Shown here one piece after another: positions 36,789 to 46,460 of a stretch of DNA of 64,000 nt. The notes beneath the pieces were generated by a model. The model searched no databases, was not told the DNA's origin, and was given only the letters and a program-made list of their open reading frames with translations. This stretch comes from Sphaerisporangium melleum (lineage in GTDB: Bacteria; Actinomycetota; Actinomycetes; Streptosporangiales; Streptosporangiaceae). The stretch spans positions 276,273 through 340,272 of the forward strand of contig NZ_BMNT01000001.1 of assembly GCF_014646695.1 (NCBI RefSeq). The letters run 5' to 3'. The translations under genes were made by a program, and so were the position numbers. The number at the start of each line of letters is the position of its first letter. Within the stretch, counting starts at the first letter, position 1.

Positions 36789-37499
36789 ATGGCGACGTTC
36801 ATTCTGGTGCCCGGTGGTTGGAAGGGCGGGTGGGCGTACGAGGCGGTGGTTCCGCTGCTGGAGCGTGCCGGTCATGCCGTGCACGCCCTGACCCTGACCG
36901 GTCTGCGGCCGGACGACGATGATGCGACGGTCGCGAGCGCCGACCTCGACACGCACGCCGGCGACGTGCTGCGATTGCTCGATCGCGCGCGCATCACCGG
37001 CGCGACGCTGGTCGGCCACAGTTACGGCGGGATGGTGATCGCCGCCGCCGCCGATCGGGCCGGCGGCCGGATCTCGCGGCTGGTGCATCTCGACGCCTAC
37101 GTACCGCGCGATGGCGAGTCGTGCTGGTCGTCGACGAGCGAGGGCTTCCGGGAGGTGTTCGCCGCCGGCGCCGCGGCCACCGGGTACGCCGTCCGGCCGC
37201 CGGACGGCGGTGATCCGCGCCGCCGTCCCCATCCCCTGGCCTCGTTCCTGCAGGCGATCCGGCTCACCGGCGCGGTCGCGCAGGTTCCCCGAAAAGAGTT
37301 CGTCTACTGCTCGGGGTGGGAGGACCGGACGCCGTTCGCCGCACTCCGTACCCGGCTCCAAGCCGACCCCGGCTGGCAGGTGCACGACCTCCCGACCGGC
37401 CACGACGCGATGCACGAGGCCCCGGAGGCGGTCGCCGCCCTGCTGTTGGCCGAAGGCAGGACGGACGCGTCGACGCACAGCCGCCAGGCTCACCGTTGA
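36789..37499 (+). CDS. Alpha/beta hydrolase
   Basis: 236 residues from ATG 36789, with AAGGAG five bases upstream. The family pattern is complete: oxyanion-loop ILVPGGWKGGWAYE, nucleophile elbow LVGHSYGGMVI (Ser), and a late His in PTGHDAMHEAPE. It resembles the esterase/salicylate-esterase-like group of small cytoplasmic hydrolases. The substrate is unknown. It is likely controlled by the divergent AraC regulator. Confidence 0.85.
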   Translation: MATFILVPGGWKGGWAYEAVVPLLERAGHAVHALTLTGLRPDDDDATVASADLDTHAGDVLRLLDRARITGATLVGHSYGGMVIAAAADRAGGRISRLVHLDAYVPRDGESCWSSTSEGFREVFAAGAAATGYAVRPPDGGDPRRRPHPLASFLQAIRLTGAVAQVPRKEFVYCSGWEDRTPFAALRTRLQADPGWQVHDLPTGHDAMHEAPEAVAALLLAEGRTDASTHSRQAHR

Positions 37500-37789
37500 A
37501 GTGGCGAGGTCGGACAGGGCGGCGCCCCGTCCCGCCTCGGACCAGCCTGCCTGCGCCTGGCCGCCTCGTTCGCTGAACGCTCGCCACCATGCCCGCGTGC
37601 GAGCGATCACCGGCCGCGGCCGTCCGACCGGCGGGACGGGCGGGTCTGGGCGAACCGCTCGGCATCGCCTTCTGGCTGGGTAGACGCGTGGCCACTCGCG
37701 CCCTGAGGGGATCGCCGGTGAGGAGGGGTTAACGGCGGCTACATGTCGTACGAATGCCGGTGTAATCGCCGAGACCGAGCCTTGTTGCC

Positions 37790-40249
37790 GTGGGGATGCC
37801 GAACGCGACGACCCATTGCCCGTACTGCTCGCTGCAGTGCGGGATCTCGCTGCAGGTCAGGGGCGGCGAGGTCTCCCTGTCACCTGCCGATTTCCCGACC
37901 AATCGCGGTGGCCTCTGTGTGAAGGGGTGGACCGCGGCCGAGCTGCTGGACCATCCGGACCGGCTGCTCACGCCGCTGGTCAGGACGGTCCCCGGCGACC
38001 GCGGCAGCCCGTTTCGCGCGGCGGGCTGGGACGAGGCCCTCGATCGCACCGTGGCGGCGATCACCGCCGCCCAGGAGCGGTACGGCAGGAACAGCGTCGG
38101 GTGTTTCGGGGGTGGCGGCCTCACCAACGAGAAGGCGTATCTGCTGGGCAAGTTCGCGCGGGTCGCGCTGCGTACGGCCTCGATCGACTACAACGGCCGG
38201 TTCTGCATGTCGTCGGCGGCGGCCGCGGCCAACCGGGCGTTCGGCGTGGACCGGGGTCTGCCGTTTCCGCTGGCCGATGTGGCGAGGGCCCAGGCGTTGC
38301 TCCTGGTCGGCAGCAATCTCGCCGACACGATGCCGCCGGCGATGCAGTACCTGAACGAGGCGCGCGACCGCGGCGGCGGCCTGGTCGTGGTCGATCCGCG
38401 CACGTCGGCGACCGCCAAAACGGCGACGGTGCACCTGCGCCCGGTGCCCGGGACCGATCTCGTGCTGGCCAACGGCCTGCTCCATCTGGTGCTGCGTGCC
38501 GGGCACGCCGACCTTGAGTACATCGCCGCGCGCACCACGGGGTTCGACGAGGTACGCGCGGGCCTGGCGGCGTACTGGCCCGACCGGGTCGAGCGGATCA
38601 CCGGGGTTCCGGTGGAGGACCTGCAACGCGTGGCCGGGATGCTCGGCACCGCCGCCTCCGCGATGATCCTGACGGCGCGGGGAGCCGAGCAGCACAGCCA
38701 GGGCAGCGACACCGCGCAGGCGTTCATCAATCTGGCGCTGGCGCTCGGGCTGCCCGGCCGGCCGGGCAGTGGGTACGGCTCGATCACCGGGCAGGGCAAC
38801 GGCCAGGGCGGCCGGGAGCACGGCCAGAAGGCCGACCAGCTCCCCGGGTATCGGCGGATCGACGACCCGGCCGCCCGGGCTCACGTGGCCGCGGTCTGGG
38901 GGGTCGACCCGGAGGAGTTGCCCGGTGCGGGGTTGTCGGCGCAGGAGATGCTCAGCGGTCTGGGCCGGGACGGCGGGGTGCGCGCCCTGCTGGTGTTCGC
39001 CTCGAACGTGGTGGTGTCCGCCCCTGATCGCGACCGGGTGCTCGACCGCCTGTGCGCGCTGGACTTCCTCGCGGTGTCGGACATGTTCCTGTCGGAGACC
39101 GCGATGGAGGCCGACGTGGTGTTCCCCACCGCCCAGTGGGCGGAGGAGGAGGGCACCATGACCAACCTGGAGGGCCGGGTGCTGCGGCGGCGGCCGGTGC
39201 GGGTGCCGCCCGGCGAGGCGCGCGACGATCTGCGGATCATCACCGCGCTGGCCCGGCGGCTCGGGCGCGGCGCGTACTTCACCGACGACGCGCGCGAGGT
39301 GTTCCAGGAGCTGCGGCGGGCCAGTTCCGGTGGGGTCGCCGACTACGGCGGGGTCACCTACGAGCGGATCGAGGCCGAGCAGGGGGTGTTCTGGCCGTGC
39401 CCGGAGGGCGGGACGGGGGCGGCGCGGATGTTCACCGAACGGTTCGCCACCGCGGACGGCCGGGCGCGGTTCGTCCGGGTGGAGCACCGGGACGCCACCG
39501 AACGGCTCGACGCGGAGTTCCCGTACGTCCTCACCACAGGGCGGCTCATGCGCCAGTACCAGAGCGGCACCCAGACGCGCCGGATCGCGGCGCTGACCCG
39601 GGGCGAGACGGTCCCGCGCGCGGAGATGCACCCTGACCTGGCCAGACGGCACGGCATCCGCGCGGGGGACGCGGTCGAGTTGCGCACCCGCCGGGGCAGC
39701 GCCCTCTTCGTGGCGGAGCCGGCCGACGGCATCCGTCCCGACACCATCTTCGTTCCGTTCCACTGGGGCGGCGAGTCCGGCGCGAACGCCCTCACCGATC
39801 CGTCGCTGGATCCTCTCTCCCGCATGCCCGCGTTCAAGGCCTGCGCGGTCGCCGTCAGGAAGGTCGAAGGCCCACAGCCACAGCTCGGCGGAAGGACGCA
39901 TATGGACTCGACACCCCGGTTCCTGCAGGGGATCTTCCCCTTCACCGGGAAAGGCCTGGACGCCCCCTACCTGCTGGCGTCGGAGCTGCGCTACGTCGTC
40001 CCGGACGGATATGTCACCCAGCCCGTCTACCTGCGGGGTGGCAACTCCTGCGATGAAATGGTGTGCCTGATCCTGATGCGCGACGGGGTTCCCATGCGGT
40101 ACCTGCCGATCGGCGCCAAGGACGGCGTGCACGTCTCCCTGCGCGTCGTGGAGGACCTGATGGCGGGGACCACGATCGAGGTGTACGTGGCGGCCCCGGA
40201 CGGCGTGGCCGGATCGGTCGTGGTCGATCTCGGTCTGGTCGAGGTGTGA
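37790..40249 (+). CDS. Assimilatory nitrate reductase, molybdopterin catalytic subunit
   Basis: 819 residues from GTG 37790 or ATG 37796. The N-terminal [4Fe-4S] motif CPYCSLQCG plus GGLC, the molybdopterin oxidoreductase core (CMSSAAAAANRAFG; EGTMTNLEGRVLRRR) and the molydopterin-dinucleotide-binding domain (LTTGRLMRQYQSGTQTRR) identify a NarB/NasC-type enzyme that reduces nitrate to nitrite in the cytoplasm. About 115 extra residues after ~700 (beginning MDSTPRFLQGIFPF) form a separate mostly beta domain that I do not recognise. It is 11 bases upstream of nirB, so nitrate and nitrite reduction are encoded together. Confidence 0.92.
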   Translation: MGMPNATTHCPYCSLQCGISLQVRGGEVSLSPADFPTNRGGLCVKGWTAAELLDHPDRLLTPLVRTVPGDRGSPFRAAGWDEALDRTVAAITAAQERYGRNSVGCFGGGGLTNEKAYLLGKFARVALRTASIDYNGRFCMSSAAAAANRAFGVDRGLPFPLADVARAQALLLVGSNLADTMPPAMQYLNEARDRGGGLVVVDPRTSATAKTATVHLRPVPGTDLVLANGLLHLVLRAGHADLEYIAARTTGFDEVRAGLAAYWPDRVERITGVPVEDLQRVAGMLGTAASAMILTARGAEQHSQGSDTAQAFINLALALGLPGRPGSGYGSITGQGNGQGGREHGQKADQLPGYRRIDDPAARAHVAAVWGVDPEELPGAGLSAQEMLSGLGRDGGVRALLVFASNVVVSAPDRDRVLDRLCALDFLAVSDMFLSETAMEADVVFPTAQWAEEEGTMTNLEGRVLRRRPVRVPPGEARDDLRIITALARRLGRGAYFTDDAREVFQELRRASSGGVADYGGVTYERIEAEQGVFWPCPEGGTGAARMFTERFATADGRARFVRVEHRDATERLDAEFPYVLTTGRLMRQYQSGTQTRRIAALTRGETVPRAEMHPDLARRHGIRAGDAVELRTRRGSALFVAEPADGIRPDTIFVPFHWGGESGANALTDPSLDPLSRMPAFKACAVAVRKVEGPQPQLGGRTHMDSTPRFLQGIFPFTGKGLDAPYLLASELRYVVPDGYVTQPVYLRGGNSCDEMVCLILMRDGVPMRYLPIGAKDGVHVSLRVVEDLMAGTTIEVYVAAPDGVAGSVVVDLGLVEV

Positions 40250-40260
40250 GGAGGAACGCC

Positions 40261-42714
40261 ATGCGGCAGCGACTGGTCGTGATCGGCAACGGGATGGCGG
40301 GGGCGCGCACGGTGGAGGAGATCCTCGCCCGGGGAGGAGGCGAGAAGTTCTCCATCACGATGTTCGGCGACGAGCCGTACGGCAACTACAACCGGATCAT
40401 GCTGTCGAACGTCCTGGCCGGCACCGACGACGAGGCCGAGATCTTCCTGAACGGCCTGTCCTGGTACACGGCCAACGGCATCACGCTGCACGCGGGCACC
40501 CGGGTCAGGCGCATCGACCGTTTCGCCCGGAAGGTGTACGCGGACGACGGGACGACCACGTCGTACGACCGGCTGATCATCGCCACCGGCAGCCGGCCGT
40601 TCGTGCCGGACATCCCCGGGGTGCGGGACGCCAAGCGGGGCTTCCACCAGGGCGTGTTCACCTTCCGGACGATCGACGACACCCGCAACATGCTGCGGTA
40701 CGCCCGTGGCCACCACAGCGCGGTGGTGATCGGCGGCGGCCTTCTCGGGCTGGAGGCGGCGCGCGGGCTGCAGAGCCACGGCCTCGATGCCACCGTGGTC
40801 CACGCGGGCGGTCACCTGATGAACCAGCAGCTGGACCCGCAGGCGGGCGCGGTGCTGAAACGCAGCGTGGAGCGGCTGGGCATCACCGTCGAGCTGAACG
40901 CCCGGACCACCGAGATCCGGGGCACCGAGAAGGTGACCGGCATCGCGCTGTCCGACGGGCGGGTCATCGGCTGCGACATGGTGGTGATCGCGGCGGGGAT
41001 CCGCCCGAACACCGAGGTGGCGCAGGCGGGCGGCCTGGTCGTGGAGCGCGGCGTCGTCGTCGACGACCAGATGCGGGCGGTCGGCGAGCCCGGCATCTAC
41101 GCGGTAGGCGAGTGCGCCCAGCACCGCGGCCAGGTGTACGGCGTGGTGGCGCCGCTGTGGGAGCAGGCCAAGGTCCTGGCCGACCACATCACCGGAGCCG
41201 ATCCCACCGCCGCCTACCACGGATCGCGCATCGCGACCAAGCTCAAGGTGGCCGGGGTGAACGTGGCGTCCATGGGCCTGAAGGGGCCCGAGCGGGAGGA
41301 CGACGAGTTCGTGGTGGTGGCCGAGCCGTCGCGGGGGATGTACAGATGCGTCGTGGTCCGCGACGGCCGGCTGGTCGGGGCGACCCTGGTGGACGACCTG
41401 AGCAAGGTGGCCTTCCTGATGCAGGCGTTCGACCGCGGGCTGCCGCTGCCCGAGGAGCGGGTGCGGCTGCTGTTCGACCTGGGCGCGCCGTCCGCCGAGA
41501 CCAGCGCCGCGGAGCTGTCCGACGACGCGCAGGTGTGCAACTGCAACGGCGTCAGCAAGGCCGACCTCGTCGCGGCGGTCAAGGACGGCACCAGGTCCGT
41601 CACCGGGGTGATGGACACCACCCGGGCCGGCAAGGGATGCGGCTCCTGCCGGTCGCTCGTCGCGCAGATCGTCGAATGGGCGGCCGGCGGGGAGACCGAG
41701 GAGGACCCCTCGGCCGGCTGGTACGTGCCGGGCATCCCGCTCGGCAAACCGGAGCTCATGGCCGAGATCCGGGCACGCGGCCTCAAGTCGGTGTCCGCGG
41801 TCTTCGCCGAGCTCGCTCCCGAGGGCAGGGAGGACGCCAAGAGCAAGATGGGGCTGGCGTCGCTGCTGCGCATGATGTGGGCCGGCGAGTACGTCGACGA
41901 GCGCGACGCACGGTTCATCAACGACCGGGTGCACGCCAACATCCAGAAGGACGGCACGTTCTCCGTCGTACCGCAGATGAAGGGCGGCTGCACCACCCCC
42001 GACCAGCTCCGCCGGATCGCCGACGTCGCCGACAAGTACCAGGTTCCGCTGGTCAAGGTCACCGGGGGCCAGCGCATCGACCTGCTCGGCATCCGCAAGG
42101 AGGACCTGCCCGCGGTGTGGGCGGACCTCGGCATGCCGTCCGGCCACGCGTACGGCAAGAGCTTCCGGACGGTCAAGACCTGCGTGGGCCTGGACTTCTG
42201 CAGGTACGGCCTGGGTGACTCCACCGCGCTGGGCATCGCCCTGGAGACCAGGTTCCAGGGTCTCGAATCGCCCGCGAAGATGAAGCTGGCGGTCACCGGC
42301 TGCCCGCGCAACTGCGCCGAGGCCTACGTCAAGGACCTCGGCGTGGTGGCCGTGGAGGGCGGCCGCTGGGAGATCTACGTGGGCGGCGCGGCGGGGGCGC
42401 ACATCCGCAAGGGCGACCTGCTGGCCACGGTCGGCACCGCCGAGGAGGTCATCACCCTGACCGGGCGCTTCCTGCAGTACTACCGGGAGAACGCCAACTG
42501 GCTGGAACGCACCTACGCGTTCGTGCCGCGCGTCGGCATCGAGCGGATCCGGGAGATCGTGGTCGACGACGCCGACGGCATCGCCGCCCGCCTGGACGAG
42601 GCGGTCCAGGCCTCGGTGGACGCCTACCGCGACCCCTGGCAGGAGGGCAGAGAACCCGTCACCCCCGGCCAGTTCCGGCCGGCCCTGCCGCTGCTCGTGG
42701 TACCGAAGCCATGA
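40261..42714 (+). CDS. nirB: Nitrite reductase (NAD(P)H) large subunit
   Basis: 817 residues from ATG 40261 with a GGAGG site. The order is FAD/NAD(P)-binding reductase (VVIGNGMAGARTVEEIL, VVIGGGLLGLEAARGL), BFD-like [2Fe-2S] site (VCNCNGVSKADLV, KGCGSCRSLV), and a sulfite/nitrite reductase domain whose siroheme-[4Fe-4S] cysteines lie in CVGLDFC and TGCPRNC. It reduces nitrite to ammonium in six electrons with the NirD partner. It overlaps nirD by four bases. Confidence 0.97.
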   Translation: MRQRLVVIGNGMAGARTVEEILARGGGEKFSITMFGDEPYGNYNRIMLSNVLAGTDDEAEIFLNGLSWYTANGITLHAGTRVRRIDRFARKVYADDGTTTSYDRLIIATGSRPFVPDIPGVRDAKRGFHQGVFTFRTIDDTRNMLRYARGHHSAVVIGGGLLGLEAARGLQSHGLDATVVHAGGHLMNQQLDPQAGAVLKRSVERLGITVELNARTTEIRGTEKVTGIALSDGRVIGCDMVVIAAGIRPNTEVAQAGGLVVERGVVVDDQMRAVGEPGIYAVGECAQHRGQVYGVVAPLWEQAKVLADHITGADPTAAYHGSRIATKLKVAGVNVASMGLKGPEREDDEFVVVAEPSRGMYRCVVVRDGRLVGATLVDDLSKVAFLMQAFDRGLPLPEERVRLLFDLGAPSAETSAAELSDDAQVCNCNGVSKADLVAAVKDGTRSVTGVMDTTRAGKGCGSCRSLVAQIVEWAAGGETEEDPSAGWYVPGIPLGKPELMAEIRARGLKSVSAVFAELAPEGREDAKSKMGLASLLRMMWAGEYVDERDARFINDRVHANIQKDGTFSVVPQMKGGCTTPDQLRRIADVADKYQVPLVKVTGGQRIDLLGIRKEDLPAVWADLGMPSGHAYGKSFRTVKTCVGLDFCRYGLGDSTALGIALETRFQGLESPAKMKLAVTGCPRNCAEAYVKDLGVVAVEGGRWEIYVGGAAGAHIRKGDLLATVGTAEEVITLTGRFLQYYRENANWLERTYAFVPRVGIERIREIVVDDADGIAARLDEAVQASVDAYRDPWQEGREPVTPGQFRPALPLLVVPKP

Positions 42715-43022
42715 CCGCCGAACCGCACCTGCTCGGGCGGCTCGACGAGATCCCGGTCGGCGAGGGCCGGGCGTACACGGTGGGCGGCGAGCAGATCGCC
42801 GTGTTCCGGCTGCGGGACGGGAACGCGCGCGCCGTCTCCGCCCTGTGCACGCACGCCGGCGGCCCGCTGGCCGACGGGCAGATCGACGGCGACATCGTCA
42901 TCTGCCCGTTGCACCAGCACATGTTCGAGCTGGCCACCGGTTGCTCGACCACCGGCCGGCCGCCACTGCGGACCTACGCCCTGCACATCGACCCCGACGG
43001 CCACCTGTTCGTCCACCTCTGA
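42711..43022 (+). CDS. nirD: Nitrite reductase (NAD(P)H) small subunit
   Basis: 103 residues, ATG overlapping the nirB stop (ATGA). It is a Rieske-type fold with the full cluster ligands CTHAGGPL and CPLHQHMF, the form of NirD that retains its [2Fe-2S] site (many enteric NirD proteins have lost it). It completes the assimilatory nitrite reductase. Confidence 0.95.
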   Translation: MTAEPHLLGRLDEIPVGEGRAYTVGGEQIAVFRLRDGNARAVSALCTHAGGPLADGQIDGDIVICPLHQHMFELATGCSTTGRPPLRTYALHIDPDGHLFVHL

Positions 43023-43167
43023 TCCCGGCCGAGCCGGCGTACTCGGCCTGGTCACCAGGCTCTCTCGATCCCCTACGTCGCTCCGCGGAGACGCGTACCT
43101 GACCGGGCACGCCCGGCGGCATCATCGCCGCCGGAGCCCGCGTCAGGACGCGCGTCAACGGCCCGGC

Positions 43168-43196
43168 TCGATAGGGCGGCGGAAGTGTGCTAGGCT
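43168..43196 (+). promoter_or_regulatory. Candidate promoter of the cold-shock gene
   Basis: TCGATA (43168-43173) and TAGGCT (43191-43196) are spaced by 17 bases. Transcription would begin near 43,203, giving the long 5' leader typical of csp genes. Confidence 0.5.
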
Positions 43197-43235
43197 GGTC
43201 AGCAGTTGCAGTTGTGGTATCCGTAAACTTTTTAC

Positions 43236-43271
43236 GCACCTAACGAGAATTGTAGCGTTGGGTGCTTTTTT
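43236..43271 (+). terminator. Terminator-like hairpin inside the csp leader
   Basis: GCACCTAACG (43236-43245) pairs with CGTTGGGTGC (43256-43265) over ten positions with one wobble and a ten-base loop, followed at once by six T residues. It lies ~100 bases upstream of the csp start codon and ~30 bases after the predicted transcription start, so it could release a ~70-base RNA or attenuate csp transcription. Confidence 0.7.
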
Positions 43272-43367
43272 GTTGTACCGGTCATCTCCGGACGGGCTTA
43301 TCACGGCGAACGCGGAATCGGCACGGTGCCGATTCCGGCTCAGCCTCTCTGACCAAAGGAGATCGAC

Positions 43368-43571
43368 ATGGCTACTGGAACCGTGAAGTGGTTCAACGCG
43401 GAAAAGGGCTTCGGCTTCATCGAGCAGGACGGCGGCGGCGCTGACGTCTTCGCGCACTACTCGAACATCGCCGCCCAGGGCTTCCGCGAGCTGCAGGAAG
43501 GCCAGAAGGTCTCCTTCGACGTCACCCAGGGCCAGAAGGGCCCGCAGGCCGAGAACATCGTTCCCGCCTGA
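43368..43571 (+). CDS. Cold-shock protein, CspA family
   Basis: 67 residues from ATG 43368 with GGAG six bases upstream. The OB-fold RNA-binding motifs RNP1 (KGFGFI) and RNP2 (VFAHYS) are intact, beginning with [12 protein letters not shown]. It binds single-stranded RNA and melts secondary structure. The long structured leader and the strong terminator downstream indicate a single-gene transcript. Confidence 0.96.
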   Translation: MATGTVKWFNAEKGFGFIEQDGGGADVFAHYSNIAAQGFRELQEGQKVSFDVTQGQKGPQAENIVPA

Positions 43572-43587
43572 CGCGTCACGCCACACG

Positions 43588-43622
43588 GCCGGGGCCCGCA
43601 CCTTCGAGGTGCGGGCCCCGGC
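43588..43622 (+). terminator. Strong hairpin terminator after csp
   Basis: A perfect 15-bp stem (left arm 43588-43602, right arm 43608-43622) closes a TTCGA loop, 17 bases after the csp stop. It also lies just beyond the end of the convergent sulfatase gene and may act in both directions. Confidence 0.88.
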
Positions 43623-43627
43623 TTGTT

Positions 43628-45340
43628 TCATGGCCGAGATGGTTCCGCGGGGTGGGGGCCGAAGGCGGTGAGGAAGCGGTCGCGGAAGGTGTCCATGCGC
43701 CAGACGGGGGCCTTCGGGCCGGGCTTGAGGCCGTCCTGCCAGCCCCAGCCGGAGATGCGGTCCAGTACGGCCGGGTCACGGGCGATGATCGTGATCGGCA
43801 CGTCGCGGCTCGCGCCCTCGCCGGTGACGATCGGGGCGGGCTGGTGGTCGCCGAGGAAGACGAGCACGAGGTCGTCGTCGCCGTAGGTCTCCACGTAGGA
43901 GATGAGGGTGCTCAGCGTGTACTCAATGGACCGCCGGTACTCGGTGCGCACCCGCGACGCGTCGCGCCACACGGCGTCCGGTGATTCGCCGGCGGCGGCG
44001 ATGGGGCCGAAGACCGTGCCGTCGCCGATGGTCTTCCAGTCGGTGAGGCTGGGGATGGGGGCCCAGGGCGCGTGGCTGGAGACGAGCGGGATCTCCGCCA
44101 TCATCGGGGCGTGGCCGGGCTTGCCGCGTTCGAGCCGCTGGAAGGCCGAGAGGGTGTACTGGTCGGGCATGGTGCCCCAGTTGAAACCGGGGCCGCGATA
44201 TCCCAGGTTGTGGGAGTCGTACACCCGGTCGTAGCCGTAGAACGCCCCTTCCGGCCAGGCCTTGGTGTTGCCGGGCATGACGGCGACGGTCTGCCAGCCC
44301 GCGCGCCGGAACAGGCCGGGGAGGGTCGGGCGGTCGCTTTCGATCAGGGTGCCGTGCCGCTGCTGGTTGTTCACCCACAGGCCGGACAGCAGCGTGGCGT
44401 GGGCGAGCCAGCTGCCGCCGCCGTACGTCGGTGAGGTGAGGAACGCGCTGCGCGAGCCGAACCCGGCCGCGCGCAGCCGGCGGGTGCCCGCGTCGAGCAC
44501 CGCGTCGACCTGCGGCGCGAACTCCGGGTCCTCGACGGCGTCGCGGCCGTAGCTCTCGATGAAGGAGACGATGACGTCCTTGCCGCGCAGCGCGGTGAGC
44601 AGGTCCTGGCCGGGGGTGTCGCGGAAGGCGTCGACGCGGATCTGCGCGGCGAAGGCCCGCTGATCCCGCAGGCCGGCGGCCACCTGCCGCGCGTGGTCGT
44701 GGACGAGGGCGGCGGCGGGCACGTCCGGGCCGATCTGTACGCCGAGCAGGACGCAGGCGACCCAGGCGGTGCCGAGCGTCCCGAGAGCGCCGGTCGCCGG
44801 GGCGCGGTGCCGGGCGGCGACGCGGGCCAGGCGGGTGACCGACAGCGTGATGAGGACGAGAAAACCGGCGACGAGGCCGGCGAACGCGACGATGGCGCCG
44901 ATCCCGCCGGCCCGGCCGAACGACGCGGTGAGGAAGTCCACGGCGTTGCCGAGGAAGGCCCAGTCGAGCAGCACGTCGAAGGGCCGTCGCAGGACCGCGT
45001 CGAAGCCCAGGTCGGCGATCTTCACGAGGGTCAGCAGGGCGAGGACCGCTCCGGCGAGCGCCGCCACCACCCGTCTCGGCCTGGGCGGCAGGACGAGCAC
45101 GAGGGCGACGCCGAGCAGCCCTTCGAGGGGGACGCGGGCGAACGCCCAGGGCGTGAGGTGACCGATCTGGTTCGGCGCGTTGAGCGCGAACAGCACCAGC
45201 AGGCAGGCGAAGCCGGTGGCCACCCGCGCGGCGACGACGCGCCATCGCGGGCGTCCGGGCGCGCCGGCATCGCCCGGGACGTCCTTCCCGGTCGTCTCTC
45301 CCGGAGGGGACGGCGGGCGAGAGCGCGTGATGGACGACAA
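43628..45340 (-). CDS. Membrane sulfatase/LtaS-like phosphotransferase
   Basis: 570 residues from TTG 45340, with GGAAGGA eight bases upstream. An N-terminal membrane domain of about five helices (VATGFACLLVLFAL, VALVLVLPP, VVAALAGAVLALLTLVKIA, IGAIVAFAGLVAGFLVLI) is followed by an external alkaline-phosphatase-fold domain: VSFIESYGRDAVEDP, SPTYGGGSWLAH and FLGDHQPAP, the metal-binding blocks of sulfatases and lipoteichoic-acid-synthase-like enzymes. It probably transfers or releases a phospho- or sulfo-group at the cell surface. The next gene in the same direction is a CDP-alcohol phosphatidyltransferase, hinting at glycolipid or polymer assembly. Confidence 0.82.
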   Translation of the reverse strand: MSSITRSRPPSPPGETTGKDVPGDAGAPGRPRWRVVAARVATGFACLLVLFALNAPNQIGHLTPWAFARVPLEGLLGVALVLVLPPRPRRVVAALAGAVLALLTLVKIADLGFDAVLRRPFDVLLDWAFLGNAVDFLTASFGRAGGIGAIVAFAGLVAGFLVLITLSVTRLARVAARHRAPATGALGTLGTAWVACVLLGVQIGPDVPAAALVHDHARQVAAGLRDQRAFAAQIRVDAFRDTPGQDLLTALRGKDVIVSFIESYGRDAVEDPEFAPQVDAVLDAGTRRLRAAGFGSRSAFLTSPTYGGGSWLAHATLLSGLWVNNQQRHGTLIESDRPTLPGLFRRAGWQTVAVMPGNTKAWPEGAFYGYDRVYDSHNLGYRGPGFNWGTMPDQYTLSAFQRLERGKPGHAPMMAEIPLVSSHAPWAPIPSLTDWKTIGDGTVFGPIAAAGESPDAVWRDASRVRTEYRRSIEYTLSTLISYVETYGDDDLVLVFLGDHQPAPIVTGEGASRDVPITIIARDPAVLDRISGWGWQDGLKPGPKAPVWRMDTFRDRFLTAFGPHPAEPSRP

Positions 45341-45435
45341 TCCGAAGGTCCTTCCCTGTCAAGCCTGGTCACACCGGTTACCGCGGCCTGGCCGGGCGGC
45401 ACCGGGTACGGATACGGCGGGCGGGCGCCGGCGGT

Positions 45436-46353
45436 TCAGCCGGAACGGACCAGCCACGGCTCGTCGAGGGCCCCGGAACGGTCCCAGGCGGGCACCGAGC
45501 CGGTAACCGTAGCGCGCACGCGCTGGTCCACCTCCGCCGAGCCGGTACCCGCCGGCTCTCCCCCGGTGCCTGCGCGCTGGTCCACGTCCGCCATCGGCAT
45601 GGTCGGCCGGACCTCGCGGTGTGACCGCGGCCGGGCGGGCTGCCGGTCGCGCCACAGCGATGCGATGTCCCGGCCGAACGACCACACGAGCGACGCCAGC
45701 GCCAGCCCGGCCAGGCCGGTCGCGACGGGAGGCGGAGCGACGCCTGCGCTCACGATCACCAGGATGACGCCCTGCAGCGCGGCCACGGTCTTGCGGGCGA
45801 AGCTCGGCCGCAGCGGCGCCCGCAGCCAGGGCGCCGCCCAGGCCGCCGCGACGAAGACGTACCGCATGGCGCCGATCGCGAGCACCCACGCGCCGGTCGA
45901 CGCGGCCACGTGCACGCTGAGCACCAGGATCAGGAAGGCGTCGGTCTCCATGTCGAACCGCGCCCCGAGGTCGGAGACCGTCCCGGTGCGCCGCGCCACG
46001 TGACCGTCGACCCCGTCGAGGATCAGCCCGACCGCGGCGAGCGCGACAAGGTAGGAAACCGGGACGTCTCCACCGGTCAGGCCGGTCGTGACCAGCGCCG
46101 TGACGCCTCCGGCCAGCTCGGCCCGGGCCAGGGTGACCAGGCCCGCCGGTCCCAGCGCGTGGATCCCGGATCGGCGCATGGAGCGGGTGAGGAGGGCCGA
46201 GAGGATCACGGCACAGGTGATGCCGGCCAGCAGGCCCGCGGGGTTCAGGCCCGCGTCGGCCCAGAGCACGGCGAGCAGGACGACCTGCATCCCTATCCCG
46301 GCGGCCGGTCCCAGGACCGGTACCTCCGTAACGCGTCGATCCAGTGTGGTCAC
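45436..46353 (-). CDS. CDP-alcohol phosphatidyltransferase family protein
   Basis: 305 residues from GTG 46353, with GGAGG four bases upstream. The motif [18 protein letters not shown] followed by ARFDMETD matches DG(x)2AR(x)8G(x)3D(x)3D, including all metal-binding aspartates. Five or six membrane helices surround it. The last ~70 residues are disordered. It would join a CDP-activated diacylglycerol or alcohol to a polyol. Neighbours (inositol-monophosphatase-like enzyme, glycosyltransferase) make a modified phospholipid head group conceivable. It is divergent from the dehydrogenase by 107 bases. Confidence 0.87.
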   Translation of the reverse strand: MTTLDRRVTEVPVLGPAAGIGMQVVLLAVLWADAGLNPAGLLAGITCAVILSALLTRSMRRSGIHALGPAGLVTLARAELAGGVTALVTTGLTGGDVPVSYLVALAAVGLILDGVDGHVARRTGTVSDLGARFDMETDAFLILVLSVHVAASTGAWVLAIGAMRYVFVAAAWAAPWLRAPLRPSFARKTVAALQGVILVIVSAGVAPPPVATGLAGLALASLVWSFGRDIASLWRDRQPARPRSHREVRPTMPMADVDQRAGTGGEPAGTGSAEVDQRVRATVTGSVPAWDRSGALDEPWLVRSG

Positions 46354-46460
46354 TACTCCTCCAGCTCCATAACCCCGGATTCGGCGCGTCCAATAGCATG
46401 CAAGCCGACCCGCTCCGGGTAGGAATGACTCCCCTGGCAAGATGTACGACGAGGAGGGCG

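Larger units (their letters stand above)
43023..43367. other. Intergenic region and long cold-shock gene leader
   Basis: 345 bases. The right half is the csp promoter and a ~165-base leader, much lower in GC than its surroundings, with an internal terminator-like hairpin listed separately. The left half shows nothing recognisable. Confidence 0.6.

Noticed and set aside
37880..42402. Two long bottom-strand frames
   Set aside because: Antisense to the nitrate and nitrite reductase genes.
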